This document shows positions 25,731-34,380 of a stretch of DNA of 64,000 nucleotides, one piece after another. The stretch is from contig NZ_JARKMX010000004.1 in NCBI RefSeq assembly GCF_029360705.1, forward strand, positions 558,001 to 622,000, in the 5' to 3' direction. Below the pieces are notes generated by a model that saw only the letters and a program-made list of their open reading frames with translations, did no database searches and was not told the origin of the DNA. Every line of letters begins with the position of its first letter. Positions within the stretch are counted from its first letter, which is position 1. The stretch comes from Paraflavitalea pollutisoli. Its GTDB lineage: Bacteria; Bacteroidota; Bacteroidia; Chitinophagales; Chitinophagaceae. The position numbers and the translations under genes are program-made.

Positions 25731-25892
25731 TTAGGGTTTTTGGCGCTGAGCAAGCTGTTGGGCCAATTCTCCATCACGTTTACCAGATCGATATCCGAGC
25801 TTGTAGCCGATAAATCCCACCAGCAACAACAAACCAATACCGAAAAGCAAGAAAAAAAACAAAGGACCCAATTGCGGTTGTAAAAGCGACAT
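25731..25892 (-). CDS. Single-pass membrane microprotein, 53 aa
   Basis: Read from the ATG at 25892: MSLLQPQLGPLFFFLLFGIG, then a hydrophobic stretch to about residue 30, then a basic amphipathic tail containing GYKLGYRSGKRDGELAQQ. The tail motif GYRSGxxxGEL recurs in the microprotein at 26413-26592, which supports both as real genes, since two random frames would not share it. The topology is N-out with a cytoplasmic charged tail, judged from the positive residues after the helix. The opposite strand frame over this region (25623-25883) has no such feature and is discounted. Function unknown. Confidence 0.68.
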   Translation of the reverse strand: MSLLQPQLGPLFFFLLFGIGLLLLVGFIGYKLGYRSGKRDGELAQQLAQRQKP

Positions 25893-26412
25893 GCGGTTGG
25901 TTTGTGTAAATGTATCTCAGCTCCGGCAAACATCAAAACTTAGACTCGCAAATGGCGTAAGGCTGTCGGCCAATAATAAATCGTATAAACCTGCATCCAG
26001 TAAGTTTGGGTTTACGTAAATAAACCCAAGCGCCAGTAGTTATTTAAGCCCTTAAAAACTACTGGCGCTATTTGGTTATAATTGATATTATGTTAAGTAG
26101 CATATTTGTAAGTATTTGATAAATAGCTGATTGTTGAATTTGTGCTGAGCCTCTAACATTCATTTCCAAAAAGATGAACAAGTATCATCATCTCCCCCTC
26201 CATTTAACAACAAAAGCTGTCTTCGACTTTTCCGTACAAGCTCAACAGACATTTTTCAAGAAAAACTCATGTCCGATCCATCAGATAAGTGTTGGGCATC
26301 CTCCCTGCCCATCATTGCTGTCAGACAAAAGGAAAAAGGCAAAGCTGGTTGCTCTGCCTTTCAATGTTTTTGGTGTAGTTGCTCGTCGGTTGGTTGTACA
26401 ATTGGGTTACGG
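25893..26412. other. 520-base non-coding region with tandem hairpins
   Basis: No supportable gene. It holds two abutting inverted repeats. The first is TGGGTTTA / TAAACCCA (26007-26014 and 26021-26028); the second is a perfect 13-bp stem AGCGCCAGTAGTT (26029-26041 with 26057-26069). The following 26075-26165 is AT-rich and ends with a TCTAAC at 26152. The frame on the plus strand at 26174-26518 has no domain and opposes the second microprotein. Confidence 0.65.
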
Positions 26413-26592
26413 CTATGCCGAAGCCGCCGCATCGGATAAGCCAGGTGTGGTCTCCTGGCCTTTGTCTTTAATGTCCTTGTACACCCTCAATTCGCCCGAT
26501 TTTTCACCGCTTCGGTAGCCCATCCAATACGTAAAAGCTGGTACTGTAACGAGAATAAACACGATTAGCAGCAAATCGTTGTAGGTTGACAT
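26413..26592 (-). CDS. Single-pass membrane microprotein, 59 aa
   Basis: From the ATG at 26592: MSTYNDLLLIVFILVTVPAF forms a membrane helix, then TYWMGYRSGEKSGELRVYKDIKD and a short polar tail. Shares the GYRSGxxxGEL motif and layout (membrane helix followed by this motif) with the 53-aa protein at 25731-25892 on the same strand. Probably an anchored adaptor or assembly factor, but no partner is visible. It lies divergently oriented from nothing in particular; the TPR gene upstream on the minus strand ends at 26729, beyond a terminator at 26639. Confidence 0.68.
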   Translation of the reverse strand: MSTYNDLLLIVFILVTVPAFTYWMGYRSGEKSGELRVYKDIKDKGQETTPGLSDAAASA

Positions 26593-26638
26593 GACGCAGG
26601 TTGTTTAAAGGTTAGGAACTGCTTTAAAAGTACAAAAA

Positions 26639-26662
26639 AAACCCTCGTATTAACGAGGGTTT
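26639..26662 (-). terminator. Terminator of the TPR gene
   Basis: Perfect 10-bp stem AAACCCTCGT / ACGAGGGTTT with a four-base loop; on the minus strand it is followed by a run of seven T. It ends the minus-strand TPR transcript. Confidence 0.85.
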
Positions 26663-26728
26663 CCTTACTATATTCTGATCGCAATACCGGCTTCCCGGGC
26701 CCTATTTCAGGCTGCTATGGGTTTCCGC

Positions 26729-28111
26729 TTAGTGCTTGCGATCTACGTTGTTGAACTTCTCGGTGAAAGCTGTGGTCTGATCCTGCAGCTTCTTGATATC
26801 AGCTTCGTACTGCTTTACTTCTGCTGCCTTCTTGGCCAGCTCAGCAGCATTACGTTTGCTTTCCAGTTGTGCGGTCTTTTCTTCGTTGACGGTGATCATC
26901 AGATCCAATGCATTCTTCAGGATCTCTTTTTCGTCCATCTTCAGCTTCGCTTGCTTGTCGAGCAGGTCCACTACTTTTTGGAAGTAAGGAGTTGCTTCGT
27001 CAAACTTCTTAACCACTTCCAAACGCAGCTCTTCCTTCTTTTTCAGTTGGTCGGGCGTCAGTTTGGTGCCACCTTGGGGACGGATCGCCTTGTTTTCTGT
27101 ATTGACATCAACCCCCTGGTTGTACAGGATCTGACCCATTACCATATTGGCGTTCGCGTAGTCAGGCTTCTTTTCCAGGGTACGTTTCATCATTTCAGCA
27201 GCCTTGTTGATCAGCTCTTTGGAGTTGGCCGGGCGCTTGGTGACGTCTTCGTTATATCCTTCTTTGTAGAGCTCTACTGCGTAGTTGAACAGGAAGATGT
27301 GGTTGTCGGGATTTTCCTTGATCACGTCTTCGTATTTCTTGAACAGGTCAGCCTTGGTGCCTTTTTCGCTCAGCATTTCCAGGTCAAAACCAGTCCAGAA
27401 AGGATCCTGGGGATATACTTCTTTACCAAGGGCGGAGAACTTCTGCGAAGTGGCCACATCGCCTTTTTGGCGGTAGTGGTCAGCCAGCCATTTGTAGATC
27501 TCTACGAAGCCATCGCTTTTCGCTTTTGCTTCGGCGATCTTGCCGTAGTAAACCGCTGCTTCTTCAGGCTTGTTGGCCTTTTCTGCAGAGATACCAGCGT
27601 ACAAAGTGGTGGTGGTATCGAGCGCCATAGGAACGATCTTCTTGGCGTACAGGATGTCGAAGGTTTCGAGGGTCTTCTTGAAGTTGGTCAACGCGTCGTT
27701 GTAGTTGCTGGCGTTGTAAAAAGAAGCACCATCTTTGGAATAACCGGAATAGACATCGATCAGGGCGGCATTACCATCGAGGGTGGCGGCCATATACCTT
27801 TTCGCAGGATCTTTCTCCCTGGCGTCTTCCAGCTCAGTATACTTTTTCAGGGAAGCCAGTACTTGCTCACGGGCATCCGGTACGCTTCCTTTCAGCGAAG
27901 AATCTTTGCTGATCTCTGCATAGATCTTTGCCCGGGTGTACCAGGCATCGGAGTTGCTGGCTGTCTTTTCAGCAGCTACAACGCCGTCGATCTCTGTCTT
28001 TGCATCGTTCAACTTTTTCTTTCCGAGCAGGTCTTTCGCCTTATCCAGTTTTTGGGCATAGAGGCCAAATCCTGTGGCTCCCAGCAATACGGTCAGCAAT
28101 ACTTTTTTCAT
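26729..28111 (-). CDS. Exported TPR-repeat protein
   Basis: 460 residues with signal peptide MKKVLLTVLLGATGFGLYAQ. The rest is all-helical with TPR-like repeats: 'AWYTRAKIYAEIS', 'AGISAEKANKPEEAAVYYGKIAEAKAKSDGFVEIYKWLADHYRQKGDVATSQKF', 'HIFLFNYAVELYKEGYNEDVTKR', 'ANMVMGQILYNQGVD', and a long C-terminal coiled helix (about 350-455, Lys/Glu-rich). Periplasmic scaffold is the usual role of such proteins. It starts 32 nt downstream of the gyrA stop on the same strand and may be partly co-transcribed with it; a terminator follows at 26639. Confidence 0.85.
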   Translation of the reverse strand: MKKVLLTVLLGATGFGLYAQKLDKAKDLLGKKKLNDAKTEIDGVVAAEKTASNSDAWYTRAKIYAEISKDSSLKGSVPDAREQVLASLKKYTELEDAREKDPAKRYMAATLDGNAALIDVYSGYSKDGASFYNASNYNDALTNFKKTLETFDILYAKKIVPMALDTTTTLYAGISAEKANKPEEAAVYYGKIAEAKAKSDGFVEIYKWLADHYRQKGDVATSQKFSALGKEVYPQDPFWTGFDLEMLSEKGTKADLFKKYEDVIKENPDNHIFLFNYAVELYKEGYNEDVTKRPANSKELINKAAEMMKRTLEKKPDYANANMVMGQILYNQGVDVNTENKAIRPQGGTKLTPDQLKKKEELRLEVVKKFDEATPYFQKVVDLLDKQAKLKMDEKEILKNALDLMITVNEEKTAQLESKRNAAELAKKAAEVKQYEADIKKLQDQTTAFTEKFNNVDRKH

Positions 28112-28143
28112 TGTTTGCTTATAGTTTAAAGTGATAGTTGGTT

Positions 28144-30807
28144 TTATGATGGGTTTTCTGTCTCAGTACTTTCACCAGATGCGGATTCGTCATCGCCGGT
28201 TGCCTGCTCATCAGTATTTAATCCTTCGGCGGCGACCTCTCCTGTTTCAACGACTGCTTCACCGGTTTCTCCTGTTACATCTTCCGCAGGCATAGCAGCT
28301 AATGCCTGATTTTCAGCATTTTCTTCTTCATCCTCGTCGAGTTTGGTGATGGCGGCGATCTCGTCACCTTCATTCAGGCGGATCAGTTTCACCCCTTGTG
28401 TAGCACGGCCCTGCTCGCTGACGCCCTTGATCGGCATCCGGATGGTAACCCCACTCTTACAAGTGATCATCAGATCTTCTTTTTCGGTAACGTCGAGAAT
28501 ACCTACCAGCGGGCCGGTCTTATCTGTTACACTGATGGTTTTCACGCCCTTACCACCCCTGTTGGTGATGCGGTATTCGTCGATCGCCGTACGTTTTCCG
28601 TAACCTTTCTCACTCACTACCAGTACTGTACGGGATTTGTCGTCCTTGTTGACACATATCATGCCAATAACCTCATCAGTGGCGTCATCCAACTCTACAC
28701 CGGTAACACCAGTGGCGCCACGGCCCGTTGTTCTTACTTTGTCTTCGGGGAAACGGATGGCACGTCCGCTCTTGATAGCCAGCATGATCTCACTGTTGCC
28801 GTCGGTCATCCGGGCTTCGAGCAGTTCATCGCCTTCGAGGATATTGATGGCGTTCACACCAGTTCTGCGGGGATTGCTGAAGTCGAGCAGTTCGGTCTTT
28901 TTCAGGATGCCCTTCTTAGTGCAAAGTACGATATTATGGCTGGTCACAAAGTCTTTGTCGTCCAGGTCCCTTACGTCGATGATGGCGCGAACCTTATCGT
29001 CAGGCGGTATTTGGATCATATTCTGAATGGCGCGGCCTTTGCCGGTCTTTTCACCGTCGGGGATCTGGTACACATTGAGCCAGAAACAACGTCCTTTTTC
29101 GGTAAAGAACAACATGGTGTGGTGGGTAGAAGCTACGAACAGGTGCTCAATAAAATCCTCTTCCCGGGTACGACCGCCGATCACACCACGGCCACCTCTC
29201 TTCTGTGCACGGTATTCAGCAGCAGGCGTACGTTTGATATAACCCAGGTGCGAGATCGTGATCACCACGTCTTCTTCCTTGATCAGGTCCTTGATGCTTA
29301 CTTCATCGTCGAGGTAGGTGATCTCGGTTTTGCGGGCGTCGCCAAACTTTTCCTTGATCTCGATCAGCTCGGTCTTGATCAGGTCGTACCGCATGCCTTC
29401 GTTGGCGAGCAGTTCCTGCAGGTGCGCAATCAGTTTCATCAGCTCGTCGTATTCTTCCTTGATCTTTTCGCGCTCCATGCCGGTCAAGCGTTGGAGACGT
29501 AGTTCGAGGATCGCTTTGGCCTGGATCTCATCGAGGCCCCAACCTGCGTTGACCAGGTTTTCTTTGGCGATCTCGGGGGTAGCTGAGGCACGGATCATCG
29601 CGATCACTTCATCGAGGTGATCGAGTGCGATCAGGTAGCCTTGCAGTATGTGTGCTTTCTTTTGAGCTTCTCTCAGTTCGAATTCGGTACGGCGTACCAC
29701 CACTTCGTGGCGGAACTCTACAAACTCGGCAATCATCTCCCGAACGCTCAGGATCTTCGGACGGCCTTTTACCAGGGCTACGTTGTTGATACCGTAGGAG
29801 GTTTGCAGTTCGGTGAATTTGTACAGCTGATTGACCACTACGTTGGCGATGGCGTCACGCTTGAGGTCAACTACGATACGGGTACCTTCTTTTTCGTTCG
29901 ATTCGTTGTTCACGTGGGCGATACCTTCCACGATCTTTTCGTTTACCAGCTGGCCGATGCGGTCGCAGAGCGCGTCACGGTTTACCTGGTAAGGCACTTC
30001 GGTGATGATGATCTGTTCGCGGCCGCTGGGCTTGGCGTCCAGCATGACGCGACCGCGCAATACCACCCGGCCACGGCCTGTAGCCATACCGGCTTTCACC
30101 CCTTCCATACCGTAGATGATACCACCGGTGGGGAAGTCGGGCGCTTTCACGTAGTTCATCATCTCTTCGATGGTGATCTCGCGGTTGTCGATATAGGCGA
30201 TACAACCATCGATGACTTCGGTGAGGTTGTGCGGCATGATGTTCGTGGCCATACCCACCGCGATACCGCTGGAACCGTTGAGCAACAGGTTGGGCAGACG
30301 GGAAGGCAGTACGGTTGGTTCTTTCAGCGAGTCGTCGAAGTTGAGCTGGAAGTCGACGGTGTCCTTGTCGATGTCTTCCAACATGGCTTCAGCCATTTTC
30401 TCCAGACGCACCTCAGTATAACGCATGGCCGCCGGTCCGTCACCGTCCTGGCTACCAAAGTTACCCTGGCTGTCTACGAGTGTATAGCGCATGCTCCATT
30501 CCTGCGCCATACGCACCATGGCGTCGTATACGGAGCTATCACCGTGTGGGTGATACTTACCGAGTACGTCACCCACAATACGGGCCGACTTTTTATACGG
30601 CTTGTTGTAAGTAACCCCCATTTCATTCATCGCATACAGGATGCGCCGGTGTACCGGCTTCAAACCGTCCCGTACGTCGGGTAAGGCACGCCCCACGATC
30701 ACCGACATGGAATAGTCGATGTAGGCTGTTTTCATCTGTTCTTCAATGTTCACGGGAACGATCCTGTTCTGATCATTCGTTTCTGATGGTGTGAGATTCT
30801 CTTCCAT
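28144..30807 (-). CDS. gyrA: DNA gyrase subunit A
   Basis: 887 residues, the expected size plus an acidic C-terminal tail of about 60 residues. The winged helix carries the catalytic Arg129-Tyr130 pair ('[10 protein letters not shown]') that cleaves and rejoins DNA. The quinolone-interacting positions are Ser91 and Asp95 ('GDSSVYD'), the susceptible-type residues. The C-terminal pinwheel contains the gyrase signature '[11 protein letters not shown]', distinguishing it from ParC. Start ATG at 30807. The acidic Glu/Asp-rich tail is typical of many GyrA proteins. No gyrB in the window. Single-copy housekeeping gene. Confidence 0.97.
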   Translation of the reverse strand: MEENLTPSETNDQNRIVPVNIEEQMKTAYIDYSMSVIVGRALPDVRDGLKPVHRRILYAMNEMGVTYNKPYKKSARIVGDVLGKYHPHGDSSVYDAMVRMAQEWSMRYTLVDSQGNFGSQDGDGPAAMRYTEVRLEKMAEAMLEDIDKDTVDFQLNFDDSLKEPTVLPSRLPNLLLNGSSGIAVGMATNIMPHNLTEVIDGCIAYIDNREITIEEMMNYVKAPDFPTGGIIYGMEGVKAGMATGRGRVVLRGRVMLDAKPSGREQIIITEVPYQVNRDALCDRIGQLVNEKIVEGIAHVNNESNEKEGTRIVVDLKRDAIANVVVNQLYKFTELQTSYGINNVALVKGRPKILSVREMIAEFVEFRHEVVVRRTEFELREAQKKAHILQGYLIALDHLDEVIAMIRASATPEIAKENLVNAGWGLDEIQAKAILELRLQRLTGMEREKIKEEYDELMKLIAHLQELLANEGMRYDLIKTELIEIKEKFGDARKTEITYLDDEVSIKDLIKEEDVVITISHLGYIKRTPAAEYRAQKRGGRGVIGGRTREEDFIEHLFVASTHHTMLFFTEKGRCFWLNVYQIPDGEKTGKGRAIQNMIQIPPDDKVRAIIDVRDLDDKDFVTSHNIVLCTKKGILKKTELLDFSNPRRTGVNAINILEGDELLEARMTDGNSEIMLAIKSGRAIRFPEDKVRTTGRGATGVTGVELDDATDEVIGMICVNKDDKSRTVLVVSEKGYGKRTAIDEYRITNRGGKGVKTISVTDKTGPLVGILDVTEKEDLMITCKSGVTIRMPIKGVSEQGRATQGVKLIRLNEGDEIAAITKLDEDEEENAENQALAAMPAEDVTGETGEAVVETGEVAAEGLNTDEQATGDDESASGESTETENPS

Positions 30808-30979
30808 AGCTGTATTGAGCTGATTTAATCCATTTTATGGCCGTCGGGATGACAGTCCGTGATGGGGGGCAAATCTACCTTATTTGGACCTATAAACCCG
30901 TTAACGATCTGTGTTTTTTGACTTCACTTTTCCACTTTTGTGGAGAATTACAAGCCGCTGAATACGAAAGTCTTTGCCA

Positions 30980-31897
30980 TCATTTTACCGGTACGATCTG
31001 CACCTTCCAGCCCGGTCCCGAACGGATGTGAAACGAGTCGGCAAAACTACCCATATTGATCGCGAGCGAAAAGTTCATCAGGCTGTTCAGGTATCCCAAT
31101 ACCTGGCCCTCGGGTACCTCGCCAAAAGTATGAGCGACGGGCAGCTCCTGGTCAAAGAAATCGACCCCTCCCCTGCTGATCTTTACTTTTACTTTTTTGG
31201 CAGATGATAGCTTCAACTGATTGAAAATCGAATCGTTGATGTTTGTCCAGATATTCCCATATTGAATGTCTAATACCGGTATCCCACCGGTGATCGTATC
31301 GTCTTTTAAGACCGGTTTCTCGTAAGCAATTTTCACCACCGAGTCGCCGATCGGCTTGCCGACCTGCTCAAAGCCGATCACGCCGCCCGCCAGGCGGGCA
31401 CCGGTGTAAGCATACACATCCCTTCCGTGAAAAGTATAGGATTGTTGACTGTTTAGTCTTCTATTTGTTGCTTCATCAATCTCTCTGATTGATTCTATAC
31501 CAATTGATTCGCTGATTAACGTGAGTGTCCCGTTGTCGGGTGTTACAATGTACTGGCCGGCGCGCGTTTTGGCCACTACCGACTTTCTGTTCGTACCTAC
31601 TCCTGGATCGACCACCGACACGAAGACGGTACCAGCCGGCCAGTAAGGGACGGTTTGTTGCAAGCGGTAGGCGGCTTCCCAGATGTTGTAGGCGGGGATC
31701 TCGTGGGTGAGGTCATAGAGCTTGAGGTCGGGATCGACGCCCGTGGCGACCCCTTTCATGGCGCTGACGGCACCATCACGCAGGCCAAAGTCTGTTTGGA
31801 ATACGAGGGCCGGTTTATGGACTGGCTGTTGCTTGCAGGCGGGTGCCAACAGGCAGGTGACAAGCAACAGGAAACAGGACGATTGTATTTGCTGCAT
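30980..31897 (-). CDS. Predicted exported S-adenosylmethionine hydrolase
   Basis: 305 residues of the SAM hydroxide adenosyltransferase (DUF62) family, which hydrolyses SAM to adenosine and methionine: 'FQTDFGLRDGAVSAMKG' with the conserved N-terminal Asp, 'SVVDPGVGTNRKSVV' and 'TPDNGTLTLI'. The N-terminus is a lipoprotein signal (MQQIQSSCFLLLVTCLLAPAC, Cys21), so the enzyme would work outside the cytoplasm, which is not what the family is known for. Starts just upstream of a minus-strand gap after gyrA. Family call firm; secretion inferred from the signal. Confidence 0.85.
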   Translation of the reverse strand: MQQIQSSCFLLLVTCLLAPACKQQPVHKPALVFQTDFGLRDGAVSAMKGVATGVDPDLKLYDLTHEIPAYNIWEAAYRLQQTVPYWPAGTVFVSVVDPGVGTNRKSVVAKTRAGQYIVTPDNGTLTLISESIGIESIREIDEATNRRLNSQQSYTFHGRDVYAYTGARLAGGVIGFEQVGKPIGDSVVKIAYEKPVLKDDTITGGIPVLDIQYGNIWTNINDSIFNQLKLSSAKKVKVKISRGGVDFFDQELPVAHTFGEVPEGQVLGYLNSLMNFSLAINMGSFADSFHIRSGPGWKVQIVPVK

Positions 31898-31948
31898 AAG
31901 GTTATAATCTTGGCGGCCAGCGATGGCCTACTTGTAAATGTACAACAC

Positions 31949-32257
31949 ATGACCCCTCAAAAACTCCAACAGCGTATCCGCCGCATGATCATTCTGTTCC
32001 TGGTATTGCTGATGCTGAGCGGCATTACTGCTTTTCCTGTTTACTCAGGGCTTGCGTCCGGATTTCTTCGGGAATTCTTCGTGTTTCCATTGGTAATCCC
32101 CCGGTATTTCCCGAAGAAGACACGAATAAGAGGCGAAGAAGCCTCGAATCAAACCCGGCTGATTCTGAATGAGGGGACCTGCATGAGCGTAGCAGTCGAC
32201 CCATGGCTTTTGAGCATTTATCACCTATCCCACCTGTACCCGCTGGCTTATGGGTAA
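31949..32257 (+). pseudogene. Truncated small membrane protein remnant
   Basis: From the ATG at 31949 the frame reads MTPQKLQQRIRRMIILFLVLLMLSGITAFPV, an N-terminus I recognise from a Bacteroidota membrane-protein family of about 170-200 residues. After residue ~35 the similarity stops and the frame ends at 102 residues with a short 'YPLAYG' echo of the family's 'YPFLAYG' segment. A 9-bp inverted repeat CTTCGGGAA (32066-32074) / TTCCCGAAG (32108-32116) sits at the breakpoint and may mark an inserted segment. Could instead be a short genuine gene. Confidence 0.4.
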
Positions 32258-32340
32258 AATGCCCCCTTGGCCCACGTTGCGTACTTTCCGATTAACCACC
32301 TATCGATTATTATATTAATTTCACGCCCAAAGCCTACACT

Positions 32341-33717
32341 TTGAAGCTGTTGAAATCTTCCTTTTGGTTACACTCGATCTTCTATACCCTGTTACAACGT
32401 TTTTCCCTGTTCTTTTTCGGTGCGGTATCGTTCATGATCCTGGTTCGCGGTTTTGGCAAGCAGGATCATGGGGTGGAAACCTATGGGGTGTGGGCCATCT
32501 ACCTCACTACCCTTTCGCTGTTTGAAACCATCAAACAGGGCCTGCTCCGCAACCCTACGATCAAGTTTCTGGGCTCGTCGGAGTACACAGATAAGAAAAA
32601 GGAAGTTCAGACTTCTGCATTGATTTTGAATATTTTTTGCTCGATACTTGCTATTTTATTATTTACTGCTGGCGGTAGATTTCTGGCTGAGATATTAAAG
32701 AGCGTGGAGCTGATCCCGATGCTAACCTGGAGTGTATTGTTTGTGGTATTGCTTATCCCTTACAATCATTATGAAGTGCTACTGCAGGCGCATTACCAGT
32801 TCCCTCAGATTTTCTGGGCGTACTTTGTAAGGCAGGGTATTTTCTTTGTGGGGGTGATCCTGCTGAGCTTCGTGTGGCCCGCCTACCTGTCGCTGACCAA
32901 CCTGGTGTTGCTGCAGATCGGGGCTTTGTTCGTGGGCTCGGTGATCTTGTTTGTGGCAACCAAGCCTTACCGCCTGCGCGGTTTTCATTACGATGGCAAG
33001 ACCATGCGAGCCATGTTCCATTTTGGCAAGTACATTTTCGGCACCAACGTGTTTTCAAATATTGCCCGTTCCTTCGATCACTATATCACCGCCTCTCTGC
33101 TGGCACCTGAGGTCGGCAAGCGCTTTGTTTCTTACTACAATACGGTTGGGCGGATCAACAACATGGTGGATGTGCCGTCGCTGGCTGCCGCCGATGTGCT
33201 GTTTCCCAAGAACGTGGAGTCGGTGGAAACGGACGGGTTGGCGAAAGTGAAATACTATTTCGAGCGGATGACGGGTACCATCATGGCCATCATTGTGCCG
33301 ATCTCGCTGGTCATTTTCATTTTTCCCAAACTCATCATTACCATCCTGGCGCCTACGCTGATGGATGCGGTGCCGATCCTGCAGCTGACCATCCTGTTCA
33401 GCCTCGTTCGGCCCCTGGGTTTCCAGTTTGGCAATACCTTGGATGCGATCGGTAAACCACAGATCAATTTCTATGTAAGCGTGTGCCTGATGCTGGTGAA
33501 CCTGGCGACGACTTCGTTTGGCTTATACCATTTCGGGGGCCCGGGCGCTGCTTATGGCACCATCGTGTACAATGTTATTTCTGCGATTGTAATTCTTGCC
33601 GTGCTGAAAAAGTACGTACACATCGAGGTGAAGAATATCTGGGTATACATGATGCAGGCCTATCGCGACCTGTTTGGTTTTGCCCGCAAAAAACTACTGC
33701 GCACCAGTGGATCTTAA
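32341..33717 (+). CDS. Polysaccharide/lipid flippase (oligosaccharide-flippase family)
   Basis: 458 residues with about 12-14 membrane helices of the MATE-like flippase superfamily: 'LRNPTIKFLGSSEYTDKKK' after helix 2, 'FGTNVFSNIARSFDHYITASLL' near 230, 'RPLGFQFGNTLDAIGKP' near 362. Translocates lipid-linked oligosaccharide across the inner membrane. No ATG precedes the first helix: TTG at 32341 or 32350 is the likely start, which is unusual. It overlaps the HEAT-like gene by 11 nt, and a glycosyltransferase follows, so the three form a small envelope-glycan cluster. Confidence 0.82.
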   Translation: MKLLKSSFWLHSIFYTLLQRFSLFFFGAVSFMILVRGFGKQDHGVETYGVWAIYLTTLSLFETIKQGLLRNPTIKFLGSSEYTDKKKEVQTSALILNIFCSILAILLFTAGGRFLAEILKSVELIPMLTWSVLFVVLLIPYNHYEVLLQAHYQFPQIFWAYFVRQGIFFVGVILLSFVWPAYLSLTNLVLLQIGALFVGSVILFVATKPYRLRGFHYDGKTMRAMFHFGKYIFGTNVFSNIARSFDHYITASLLAPEVGKRFVSYYNTVGRINNMVDVPSLAAADVLFPKNVESVETDGLAKVKYYFERMTGTIMAIIVPISLVIFIFPKLIITILAPTLMDAVPILQLTILFSLVRPLGFQFGNTLDAIGKPQINFYVSVCLMLVNLATTSFGLYHFGGPGAAYGTIVYNVISAIVILAVLKKYVHIEVKNIWVYMMQAYRDLFGFARKKLLRTSGS

Positions 33718-34219
33718 GAAAGCCATATTAGCAGAACATTCCAAGGAGCAGGCCGATCGCATTGTGCAATACATAGGCCGAAACCAGGCACGGTTTGACG
33801 CATTGATGCTGCTGTTTTTGTCGGACGACCCGGTCTTGCAGCAACGGGCGGGCTGGCCGATGAGTGCAGTGGCAGAGGATCAACCGGGTTGGGTACTCCC
33901 CCATCTTGGCCGCCTGGTAAAGCTGCTGGAGCGGAAGGATGTACACAATGCTGTACTGCGGAATACGGTGCGCGCCCTGCAGCATGTGACGATCCCGGAG
34001 CTGTACCAGGGTGAGGTGATGAACGCCTGTTTTGAGTTTGTGGCCGATCCGGCGCAGGCAGCGGCGGTCAAAGCTTTTTCGCTGACCGTGCTGGAACACC
34101 TGGCAGCGGCTTATCCCGATATTGTGCCTGAACTGAAGCTGATTATCGAGGAGCGTTGGGCTACTGAAACACCGGCTTTTCATTCACGGGCCCGGAAGAT
34201 CCTGAAGAAATTTGCCTGA
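33707..34219 (+). CDS. HEAT-repeat-like cytoplasmic protein
   Basis: GTG at 33707 (MDLKKAILAEHSKEQADRIV) is taken as start because it gives an 11-nt overlap with the flippase stop; the frame extends a little further up with only TTG codons. 170 residues, all-helical, with HEAT-like helical pairs ('ALMLLFLSDDPVLQQRAGWPMSAVA', 'LVKLLERKDVHNAVLRNTVRALQ', 'FSLTVLEHLAAAYPDIVPELKLIIEERW'). No signal peptide. Translationally coupled to the flippase, so perhaps accessory to it. A scaffold by fold; partner unknown. Confidence 0.75.
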   Translation: MDLKKAILAEHSKEQADRIVQYIGRNQARFDALMLLFLSDDPVLQQRAGWPMSAVAEDQPGWVLPHLGRLVKLLERKDVHNAVLRNTVRALQHVTIPELYQGEVMNACFEFVADPAQAAAVKAFSLTVLEHLAAAYPDIVPELKLIIEERWATETPAFHSRARKILKKFA

Positions 34220-34380
34220 GCTGGACGGATACCGGCGATGGAGCTGTTATAGCGTACGCCAGGTTTGCTAACCGGACGAAATAAGCCGGGTTGGTGGAGA
34301 GGAACCGATTGACAGACACCAGACTTTTATCGCCATCGTTTTTCTATTATCTTTCGGCCGAATTGTAGAATAGTTTTAAT

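Noticed and set aside
25623-25883. 86-codon plus-strand frame
   Set aside because: It opposes the 53-aa microprotein; the tail is Gln/Lys-rich with no recognisable fold.
26174-26518. 114-codon plus-strand frame
   Set aside because: No start context, signal or domain, and it opposes the microprotein at 26413-26592, which shares a motif with another gene.
26717-28129. 470-codon frame opposite the TPR gene
   Set aside because: Sense strand encodes a signal peptide and TPR-like repeats; the opposite frame is Phe/Leu/Val-rich only because of the codons of its partner.
28396-30684. Long open frames opposite gyrA (28396-29502 and 29617-30684)
   Set aside because: They are antisense shadows of gyrA, whose sense frame has clear GyrA motifs, including the catalytic Tyr. 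The shadow proteins have no domain.
31655-31948. Upstream part of the frame that ends at 32257
   Set aside because: It lies antisense to the SAM hydrolase; only the segment from the ATG at 31949 resembles a protein family.
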